Assembly: GCA_027339205.1 (NCBI GenBank)
Contig: DAHWOV010000038.1
Span: forward strand, 1 to 37,308
DNA from: JAJYVT01 sp027339205
Lineage (GTDB): Bacteria > Actinomycetota > Acidimicrobiia > Acidimicrobiales > RAAP-2
Direction: 5' to 3'
Length of the DNA: 37,308 bases
In this document: positions 31,497 to 37,308 of the stretch, piece after piece
Layout: every line of letters begins with the position of its first letter
Position numbering within the stretch: position 1 is the first letter of the stretch
Translations under genes and position numbers: made by a program
Notes under the pieces: generated by a model
What the model saw: only the letters and a program-made list of their open reading frames with translations
Told to the model about the DNA's origin: nothing
The model's database searches: none

Positions 31497-32105
31497 ATGA
31501 GTACATCCTGGAGCGGCGCGCTTCGGCGCGCGGCCACAGCCCTCGGACGTCGGCGCCGTCTCGCCGAAGGCGAGGAAGCGGAGCTGACCGACGAGTCGGG
31601 CTTCACGCTCATCGAGCTCATGGTCGTGCTGGTGATCATGGGCATCCTGATGGCGATCGCCATCCCGACCTTCCTCGGGGTGACGTCTACGGCCAACGAC
31701 ACGTCGACGCAGTCCAACCTGGCCAACGTGGTCACCGCGGCGAAGGCGATCTACGCGAAGACCGGGTCCTACCTGACAACGACGAAGATGGTGACCGCGT
31801 TGGGCAAGGACGAGCCTGAGTTCGGCTTCACGGCAGGTGCGACCAAGGCGCAGCACACACTGTCGATCCTCACCACCACGTCGGCGACAGGCGGAACATT
31901 CTTCGCCGCAGCCGACTACATGACAAAGACCTTCGTCTGCTGGGTGGCGGTGGACACAGCCCAGAAGGGCATCAAGTACGGCTACGTCACGTCTGGCGCC
32001 GGAACGAAGTCGACAACGTGCTCGGCGGCAACAATCACGTACACAGCGACGACCGTCACGTGGGGCAAGGGCAACGCGTGGCCGTTGGCTCCGACAGGCC
32101 ACTGA
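31497..32105 (+). CDS. Type IV major-pilin-like prepilin
   Basis: 202 aa. A long basic and acidic leader of 35 residues ends in a class III prepilin peptidase site: ESG, then FTLIELMVVLVIMGILMAIAIPTFLG. The Glu at +5 is present and the hydrophobic helix is canonical. The mature protein (about 167 aa) has two Cys (in FVCWVAV and STTCSAA), likely a disulfide in the globular head. Thr-rich composition and more ACA codons than the neighbours stand out. It has its own promoter and a terminator, so it is probably a highly expressed single gene. The prepilin peptidase and motor ATPases are not in the window. Confidence 0.93.
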   Translation: MSTSWSGALRRAATALGRRRRLAEGEEAELTDESGFTLIELMVVLVIMGILMAIAIPTFLGVTSTANDTSTQSNLANVVTAAKAIYAKTGSYLTTTKMVTALGKDEPEFGFTAGATKAQHTLSILTTTSATGGTFFAAADYMTKTFVCWVAVDTAQKGIKYGYVTSGAGTKSTTCSAATITYTATTVTWGKGNAWPLAPTGH

Positions 32106-32161
32106 TCGCAGCTTGAGGTAAAGGCGTCGCGCTCGTGGGAGCGGGCGCCGGATGTTCCAAC

Positions 32162-32200
32162 GCAGCGGGGCCCCGATCAGCGGGGCCCCGCTGCCGTTTC
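32162..32200 (+). terminator. Terminator after the pilin gene
   Basis: A perfect 14-bp stem (32162-32175 with 32181-32194), 5-nt loop, followed by a short CGTTTCC. Strong rho-independent-like structure with a weak U-tract, 56 nt after the pilin stop. Confidence 0.8.
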
Positions 32201-32249
32201 CACCGCGAGCTGGCGCGCCGACCAAACCGCCCCTGATTGGGAGAGAAAC

Positions 32250-33638
32250 GTGGCACTCAACTTGCAGGTTCGCGTCGCATGCGCCAGGACCGAGACCGTC
32301 GATCCACTCAGATCATCAGTCGTCTCGTGGTCCCGGCAGCACGCGGCACCGCTGTGGGGCGCGCTGTTCATTGTGATCTCGGGTATGGCGGTGTCGCTGC
32401 TCTGGCCGATCGTGGGACATGGGGGCGGGTGGCTGACCCCTGCGGACCTGTGGGGGACCTTTCGCGACGCCCACCTCGTCGGCTGGGGAGGAGAGGCCGA
32501 CATCTACCAAGCGCGAACCGGCTACCTCAGCCCGCCGGCCTTCCCGGTGCTCCTCGCACCGGTCGCGATGCTGTCGGGCGCGCTCCATCTCAGCGAGTCG
32601 TTCCCGTTCTACCTGCACCATCCGACCGCATGGCTGCTCCTCGGACCGGTGGAGCTCGCCTGCGGCGCATGGGTCCTGTTCCCCATCGACGCGCTTGCCC
32701 GCCGGCTCGGCGTCCCGCGGGGCCGGCGGCTCGGAGCGATGTGGGCGAGCGCGGTGCTCGCGGTGCCGCTGCTCGTGATCTGGGGGCATCCCGAAGACCT
32801 CCTCGCCCTCGGCTGCACCCTCTACGCGCTCTTGGCCGCCTTTGACGCGCGTTGGACAAGGAGCGCAGCGCTGCTCGGCGTGGGCCTGGCGTTCCAGCCG
32901 CTCGTCGTGCTCTGCGCTCCGCTCCTGATCGCGCGAATGCCCTGGAGGACGTGGGCCAGGGCAGCGGGGATCGCCGTCCTGCCGAGCGCGCTGCTCCTGA
33001 TCGCGCCGCTCCTCCACGCATGGCGCACAACGCTCCACGCGATCGTCGATCAGCCGACGTACCCGAGGATCGGACGTGCGACTCCGTGGGTCGCGCTGGC
33101 GCCGATCATCCAGCGCGCCCACGCGCTCGATACCCACGCCGCCGCGCGCACTGCGGCGGCAGGGCGGCTCTTGGGCGCCACGACCGAGGTGACCGCGGGA
33201 GGCCCCGGACGGCTCATCGCGATCGGGATCGCCCTGGCGATCGGGCTCGTCGTGGCCCTCCGAGGGACCTCCGACAAGACCCTGGTGGCGCTCGCCGCGC
33301 TGTGCCTTGCCCTGCGCTGCGTCTTCGAGTCGGTGATGTTTCCCTACTACGTGGTGCCGGCCCTGCTCGTCGGCGTGGTCGCGGCGGCTGGCGTGAGCCG
33401 GCGACGCCTCGTGTCGTCAACGGTCGCGGCGGGTGCATGCGCGAGTGTGGCGTACCTCCACGCGGGTCCGTGGACCTACTACCTCGCCGTCACCGCTCTT
33501 CTGCTCGGTGCAGCTGCGCTTGGTGCGCCGGGAAGGAAGGGAGCACCGGAGGGGCGCACCCGCGTCCTCGAGGAAGGCACGACCGGCGCCACCGGCTGCG
33601 CGCAGGCGAAGGACCTTCTCGCAGAGCCCTCCGTCTGA
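32250..33638 (+). CDS. Polytopic membrane protein, GT87/GT-C glycosyltransferase-like
   Basis: 462 aa with about ten hydrophobic segments, beginning near residue 34 (PLWGALFIVISGMAVSLLWP) and ending near 430. The pattern YQARTGYLSPPAFPVLLAP and the alternating helices are in keeping with DUF2029/GT87-type polyprenol-sugar mannosyltransferases, but no decisive catalytic motif is seen by eye. Start GTG 32250 is preceded by a good SD (GGGAGAG). Located between the pilin and the pilMNO operon, it could modify surface or pilin components (inference). Confidence 0.6.
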   Translation: MALNLQVRVACARTETVDPLRSSVVSWSRQHAAPLWGALFIVISGMAVSLLWPIVGHGGGWLTPADLWGTFRDAHLVGWGGEADIYQARTGYLSPPAFPVLLAPVAMLSGALHLSESFPFYLHHPTAWLLLGPVELACGAWVLFPIDALARRLGVPRGRRLGAMWASAVLAVPLLVIWGHPEDLLALGCTLYALLAAFDARWTRSAALLGVGLAFQPLVVLCAPLLIARMPWRTWARAAGIAVLPSALLLIAPLLHAWRTTLHAIVDQPTYPRIGRATPWVALAPIIQRAHALDTHAAARTAAAGRLLGATTEVTAGGPGRLIAIGIALAIGLVVALRGTSDKTLVALAALCLALRCVFESVMFPYYVVPALLVGVVAAAGVSRRRLVSSTVAAGACASVAYLHAGPWTYYLAVTALLLGAAALGAPGRKGAPEGRTRVLEEGTTGATGCAQAKDLLAEPSV

Positions 33639-33646
33639 GCGCTCAG
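33635..33646. repeat. 12-bp palindrome spanning two convergent stop codons
   Basis: CTGAGCGCTCAG contains the TGA of the plus-strand membrane protein (33636-33638) and, on the other strand, the TGA of the small lipoprotein (33643-33645). May simply reflect tight convergent packing. Confidence 0.8.
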
Positions 33647-33927
33647 CAGCGGGCGGCGGAGCCGGCCGGCGGGGGCGTCGCGCTCGGGTCGAACGGATCA
33701 CGAGCTGCCCCGCAGCCCGGCAGTGTGCGCGTCGCCTGCGTCTTCGTGCTCGCAGCCTTCGTCGGAGCGTTCGGCGAGCTCGGGGTCCTCGGAGAGACTG
33801 TCGACAGCGTGTGCGCGGCCGGCGACGGGGTCGTCGCGCGGGCTGCCGCGCCGTGGCAACCTGCCAGGGTCGCAGCCGCAGCGATCAGCGCGGCGGCTGC
33901 GAGTGCCTTGCGGTGACGCTGTCTCAT
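33643..33927 (-). CDS. Small PilP-like lipoprotein
   Basis: 94 aa. Signal sequence MRQRHRKALAAAALIAAAATLAGC with a lipobox (LAGC, Cys24). The rest is a Thr/Ser/Pro-rich linker followed by the motif RDPFDP (76-81), which recalls the RDPF/NPF motif of PilP-type pilus lipoproteins, and a Pro-rich tail with a terminal Cys. ATGA overlap with pilO: its ATG at 33927 overlaps the pilO stop. The length is about half of a normal PilP and the beta-domain is missing. It is a probable pilP-position gene in a monoderm pilus operon; the homology is suggestive only. Confidence 0.65.
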   Translation of the reverse strand: MRQRHRKALAAAALIAAAATLAGCHGAAARATTPSPAAHTLSTVSPRTPSSPNAPTKAASTKTQATRTLPGCGAARDPFDPSATPPPAGSAARC

Positions 33928-34520
33928 GACGCGCCTCCCGACGATGGCTTCTGCGAGGTGAAGATGGCGAGCTGGAAGGAGGCCGAGAGGACCGTGGCGC
34001 GGTTGGTGCCCGGGCCCCCGCCGGAGACGCTGAGCGCGTTCACGTCGGTGAGGCGGGGCAGGTCGTAGAGGCTCTTGATGAAGGCGAGCAGCTGGTCGTA
34101 GGTGCCCTTCACCGAGGCGGTGACCGGGATCGCGGAGTACGGCGTGCCGGTGATCGCGACGAGGGTGCTCGGAGCGAGCGATGTGATCGTGACGCCCGCT
34201 GCCTTGGCGCTGTGCGAGATCGTCTGGACGTATGTGTAGAGCTTCTCTGTCGCCGGGACGTAGCCGTTGAGGCGGTCGTACATCGCCCGGATCTCGGTGA
34301 CGTGGTGCGCCTCCTTCTGCAGCTGCTGGAGGCGTGCCTGGTCGGCGGCGAGCGTCGAGCGGAGCGAGGACTGCTGGGAGTCGAGCGCGGCCAGCTTGTG
34401 GGTCTGCGGCAGGTACAACGCGAGGACCCACGCGACGAGGACTGCGAGCGTGCCGAGGGTGACGAGCACCGACCGGCGGGTGATCGTGATGCGGGTGGGC
34501 TTGGGGCTCATTGGGCTCAT
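33924..34520 (-). CDS. pilO: Type IV pilus inner-membrane protein PilO
   Basis: 198 aa. A short cytoplasmic N-terminus, one membrane span (about 16-39, SVLVTLGTLAVLVAWVLALYL), then a coiled coil (HKLAALDSQQSSLRSTLAAD, then QARLQQLQKEAHHVTE) and a ferredoxin-like domain (KAAGVTITSLAPSTLV, YDQLLAFIKSLYDLPRL). This is the PilO architecture. PilO partners PilN in the alignment subcomplex. It overlaps the PilM-PilN fusion stop by 4 bp and the small lipoprotein start by 4 bp. Confidence 0.9.
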   Translation of the reverse strand: MSPMSPKPTRITITRRSVLVTLGTLAVLVAWVLALYLPQTHKLAALDSQQSSLRSTLAADQARLQQLQKEAHHVTEIRAMYDRLNGYVPATEKLYTYVQTISHSAKAAGVTITSLAPSTLVAITGTPYSAIPVTASVKGTYDQLLAFIKSLYDLPRLTDVNALSVSGGGPGTNRATVLSASFQLAIFTSQKPSSGGAS

Positions 34521-36193
34521 GGGACCTGCTCCTCGAAGAGCTGCGCCCGCTGGCTGTGCGCCGCGGTGGTGATGGAGAAGGAGACCGGGAAGGTCACCTG
34601 TGTCGAGGCGGCAGCGACCGAGCCACTCAGGTTCACACCCGCAAGGGCCGGCGACTTCGCCATCTCGAGGCCGAATTGGGTCACCTCTGTGAGCGTTTGC
34701 GTGTAGACGGTCGTGGTCCCGGTGCCGATGGTGGTCGCACTGCGCCCCGTGGCCGGGGCGCCGCTCGTGGTTCCCGTCGGCGAGCTCGCGGTGAGCTGCA
34801 CCCCGTTGAGCACCGCGCTCGGGGGCAGGTACTGGCCGAGCTGGTTCAAGACGACGAGCCAGTCGACCTCGTGGGACACGAGCGGCGAGAGCTGGTGCTC
34901 GAGCGCGGTGACCCGGTCGCCCAGCTGCACCGCCTTGTCGTAGCGGGGCATCTCGACCGTGTTGATCGTGTGGATCGTCGACTGGAGCACCGCGACCTGG
35001 TGCTCTGCCCTCCGGACGGCGAGCACGCGCCAGGCGGACGCGGCGAGCAGCACGACCACGAGCCCGACCAGGGCGATCGTGAAGAGCCGCTTGCGCCGGC
35101 GCGCCACCCGTCGCCGCTCGACCTCTGGGGGCATGAGCTCGAAGCGGGTTCGCGTCGGCCCGTTGAGCGCCAGCCCGAGGGGCACCGCGATCGTCTGGTT
35201 GATCGACTCCGCCTCGTCGTAGGAGACCTCGATCCGGCTCGTGTCGACGAAGGAGAGGGGTGAGGCCTCGAGGACCGGCACGTCGATGGTGGCTTGGAGC
35301 TGCTCCAACAGACCGGCCGTGCGCGCCGCGCCGCCGGTGAGGAGCACGCGGACCGGTCGTGTGCGTCCCGGCAGGGTCGTGTAGAAGCGCAACGAGTCGC
35401 GCACCTCGTCGGTGAGCTGGTGGACGACGTCCGCGACCGTGTGGGCTGCGGTCGTGTCGTGCGGTCCCGGCTCGCCGAGGCGCCGCTTCACGTTCTCGGC
35501 GTCGGCGAGGGGGAGGTCGAGCGCCGACGCGATGGCGCGGGTCACCGTGTCGCCGCCGATGTCGATGGTCCGGACGAACTGGAGCGTGCCGCCGTCGTGC
35601 ACGACGAGCATGGTGAGCCCGGCGCCGACCGACACCACCGCCTCGGGCTCGCTCCCGCTGCCCGGCAGCGTGAACGCCCGCGAGAGCGCCGCGGTGTCCA
35701 AGTCGATCGCCTCGGGCTCGAGCCCCGCCTCCTCGACCGCCGCGACCGCGCCGTCGACGAGGTCCCGGTGCGCCGCCGCCACCAGGACCCGGATGAGCGG
35801 GAGCCCGTCGCCGTCCTCGGTGCGCGAGATGACCGCCGAGGACACCGATGCCTCTTCGATCGGGAACGGGACGATGTCCTCTGCCTGCAGGCTCACCGCC
35901 GCGTCGACCTCCTCGGGGGGGACCGGCGGCAGCTCGATCTCCCGGGTGATCGCCCGCAGCCCGGCCACGCCAAGCCGCACCCGGTTGGTCTTGAACCCCC
36001 CCTTGCGCCACAGGCGCCGGATCGCCGCGACGACCTCTGCGCGGTCCCGGATCTCCCCGTCGACGATGATGCCCAGCGGCAAGCCGACCTGGCCGAACGC
36101 CTCGAGCACCGGCGGGCGGCCCTCTTCGACCACGACCTCGACCGCGCGCAGCGCGCTCGTGCCGATGTCGAGACCGACGATTCGATCACCCAT
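34517..36193 (-). CDS. PilM-PilN fusion protein
   Basis: 558 aa in one uninterrupted frame. Residues 1-344 are PilM (actin-like ATPase fold: IVGLDIGTSALRAVEV at the start, DIVPFPIEEA near 106-115, VVSVGAGLTMLVV, VLLTGGAARTAGLLEQL). Residues 350-362 (RFELMPPEVERRR) match the PilN N-terminal motif that normally binds PilM. A membrane span (371-392) and a coiled coil plus periplasmic-type domain of PilN (about 395-555) follow. In most organisms pilM and pilN are separate genes. ATG 36193 is used (GAGGGGA about 9 nt upstream); GTG 36202 is an alternative. Promoter at 36310-36338. Confidence 0.9.
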   Translation of the reverse strand: MGDRIVGLDIGTSALRAVEVVVEEGRPPVLEAFGQVGLPLGIIVDGEIRDRAEVVAAIRRLWRKGGFKTNRVRLGVAGLRAITREIELPPVPPEEVDAAVSLQAEDIVPFPIEEASVSSAVISRTEDGDGLPLIRVLVAAAHRDLVDGAVAAVEEAGLEPEAIDLDTAALSRAFTLPGSGSEPEAVVSVGAGLTMLVVHDGGTLQFVRTIDIGGDTVTRAIASALDLPLADAENVKRRLGEPGPHDTTAAHTVADVVHQLTDEVRDSLRFYTTLPGRTRPVRVLLTGGAARTAGLLEQLQATIDVPVLEASPLSFVDTSRIEVSYDEAESINQTIAVPLGLALNGPTRTRFELMPPEVERRRVARRRKRLFTIALVGLVVVLLAASAWRVLAVRRAEHQVAVLQSTIHTINTVEMPRYDKAVQLGDRVTALEHQLSPLVSHEVDWLVVLNQLGQYLPPSAVLNGVQLTASSPTGTTSGAPATGRSATTIGTGTTTVYTQTLTEVTQFGLEMAKSPALAGVNLSGSVAAASTQVTFPVSFSITTAAHSQRAQLFEEQVP

Positions 36194-36281
36194 CCCCGTC
36201 ACTCCCCTCGCTCCGCCCGGGCCGCCGGTGCGGCTTCCCGAGGCGGCCGCCGGTCCCCACCGGCGGGTGCGTCCCCATCCG

Positions 36282-36301
36282 GTCGCGCCAGCTGGCGCGA
36301 C
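36282..36301. promoter_or_regulatory. 20-bp perfect palindrome at the pilMNO transcription start
   Basis: GTCGCGCCAG/CTGGCGCGAC is perfectly symmetric and begins 8 nt downstream of the minus-strand -10 (36310-36315), so it covers the predicted +1 region. Strong operator candidate; it could also fold as a 5' mRNA hairpin. Confidence 0.7.
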
Positions 36302-36309
36302 GTGGACGA

Positions 36310-36338
36310 ATCATAGCGCGATCCGCCTGCGCTGTCAG
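36310..36338 (-). promoter_or_regulatory. Promoter of the pilMNO operon
   Basis: CTGACA (36333-36338), 17-bp spacer, TATGAT (36310-36315), the same -10 as the pilin promoter. The leader to ATG 36193 is about 110 nt. Confidence 0.75.
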
Positions 36339-36403
36339 CTGGGTTGTCAAAAGGGATGCAATTCGGTCCGCCCGCCGGGCCGGCGCCGTAGGATCCGCGG
36401 GCG

Positions 36404-37308
36404 GTGAGCGCCGTCGAGACCCTGAGCCGTGGAGTGCGCGTGCGCGGCGGCATCGACGGCACCGTCGAGGTCCGGCTCGACGAGGTGGATGGGCGTCGCG
36501 TCGTGCGGGCGCGCACCGCCTCGGACCGCCGTCGCGGCGCGCTCGCCAGGGAGGACGGGGAGTCGCTCGCCCGAGCGGCGCAGCTCGCCCGAGAGTCCCG
36601 GGTGCCGCTCCTCATCGAGCTCTCCTCGAGCGGCGCCGACATCGCCGTGGGCCTCGACGCGCTCCACGGCTGGGGGACCGCGGCCGCCGCGGTCGCCGCG
36701 TGCTCGGGGGTGGTGCCGGTCCTCGCCGCAGCGGTCGGGCCGGTGATCTCGGGACCCGCCCTGCTCCTCGGCGTGAGCGACCTCGTCGTGATGAGCCCAT
36801 CGGCGGTGGCGTTCGTCTCGGGACCCGCGATGGTCGAGGCGTTCACCGGCGTGCGGCTCAGCCCCCAGGCGCTCGGCGGTACGGGGGTGCACGCTACGAC
36901 GAGCGGGGTGTGCGCGCTCGAAGCCGGCGACGTGACCGAGGCGATGACGGAGCTGCTCGGCTTTCTGCCCGACCACACCGACGCACACGCGCCGCCGGTC
37001 GCCACCGACGACCCGGCGGACCGCCTCACCCCGGAGCTCCGGTCTGTGGTGCCCGACCAGGAGCGAGCGTCCTACGACGTGCGCGACGTGGTCGGTCTTG
37101 TGGTCGACGACGGGGTCGTTTGCGAGCTGTGGCGGCGCTGGGCTCCGCAGATCGTGACCGCGTTCGGCCGGCTCGGCGGGAGCGCGGTGGGGATCGTCGC
37201 CAACCAGCCCCGGTCGCTCGCCGGGACGCTGGACATCGCTGCGTCCCAGAAAGGGGCGCGGTTCGTCCGTCTCTGCGACACGTTCAACCTGCCGATCCTG
37301 ACCTTCGT
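36404..37308 (+). CDS. Acyl-CoA carboxylase carboxyltransferase-like protein (partial)
   Basis: 301 codons from GTG 36404 to the window end; the C-terminus is missing. The crotonase-like carboxyltransferase fold shows in VVPVLAAAVGPVISGPALLLGVSDLVVMSPSAVAFVSGP (about 105-143), LSPQALGGTGVHATTSGVCAL (152-172), and VTAFGRLGGSAVGIVANQPRSLAGTLDIAASQKGARFVRLCDTFNLPILTF towards the end, as in acetyl/propionyl-CoA carboxylase beta subunits. The N-terminal 45 residues lack the zinc ribbon of AccD. A TAGGAT box (36389-36394) lies 9 nt before GTG. Acyl specificity cannot be told from this fragment. Confidence 0.88.
   Translation, partial: MSAVETLSRGVRVRGGIDGTVEVRLDEVDGRRVVRARTASDRRRGALAREDGESLARAAQLARESRVPLLIELSSSGADIAVGLDALHGWGTAAAAVAACSGVVPVLAAAVGPVISGPALLLGVSDLVVMSPSAVAFVSGPAMVEAFTGVRLSPQALGGTGVHATTSGVCALEAGDVTEAMTELLGFLPDHTDAHAPPVATDDPADRLTPELRSVVPDQERASYDVRDVVGLVVDDGVVCELWRRWAPQIVTAFGRLGGSAVGIVANQPRSLAGTLDIAASQKGARFVRLCDTFNLPILTF

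Noticed and set aside
1..37308. CRISPR arrays, tRNA or rRNA genes, insertion sequences
   Set aside because: No regularly spaced repeats with unique spacers, no cloverleaf or rRNA stretches and no transposase reading frames were seen. The repeats found are short in-frame tandem units.

Overview
The window is GC-rich (about 70%) bacterial DNA. Gene density is high, start codons often overlap upstream stops (GTGA/ATGA), and many promoters have a TANNNT box only 6-9 nt before the start codon, as in leaderless transcripts. The conserved core (FolP2-type folP, holA, rpsT, lepA, hrcA, dnaJ, rsmE, excisionase-like HTH gene, HIT, phoH, ybeY, CNNM/CorC, era), an Rv1355c-type protein and a PilMNO cluster point to an actinobacterium. 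The class Acidimicrobiia is my best guess. This is inferred from gene content and style, not from a database search.

Left region (1-7350) is a cyclic-di-GMP locus. Two divergent gene pairs share one promoter region. On the minus strand, a protein with a decayed GGDEF domain is translationally coupled to a three-domain GNAT-like / E1 (ThiF) / nitroreductase protein of the Rv1355c (MoeY) type, which runs off the left edge. On the plus strand, an intact GAF-PAS-GGDEF diguanylate cyclase is followed by a second protein with a decayed GGDEF domain. Just beyond, on the minus strand, lies a well-formed GEMM-I (c-di-GMP-I class) riboswitch with its own promoter. It leads into a 43-codon ORF whose ribosome-binding site can pair with an upstream anti-SD sequence.

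Middle region (7352-30068) is mostly housekeeping: folate (folP), replication (holA), ribosome and stress (rpsT, lepA, hrcA-dnaJ under a CIRCE operator), RNA and ribosome maturation (rsmE, phoH, ybeY, era), an ArsR regulator divergent from a small leaderless ORF, a DinG-like helicase, a sugar-nucleotidyltransferase, dxs, a FlK-like thioesterase divergent from tldD-tldE, an FmdB-type zinc ribbon protein with a second CIRCE, and moaC.

Right region (30084-36340) is a type IV pilus locus. It holds a proline-rich protein, a prepilin with its own promoter and terminator, a polytopic membrane protein, and a minus-strand operon of a natural PilM-PilN fusion, PilO and a very small lipoprotein in the pilP position that keeps an RDPFDP motif. 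No pilB, pilC, pilT, pilD or pilQ is in the window. A biotin-dependent carboxyltransferase gene starts at 36404 and runs off the right edge.

The c-di-GMP locus and the pilus locus in one window suggest, but do not prove, second-messenger control of surface attachment. The most unusual elements are the riboswitch with no conventional target gene, the Rv1355c-type fusion paired with GGDEF pseudo-enzymes, the PilM-PilN fusion, the mini PilP-like lipoprotein, and the HrcA operator in front of the zinc ribbon gene.
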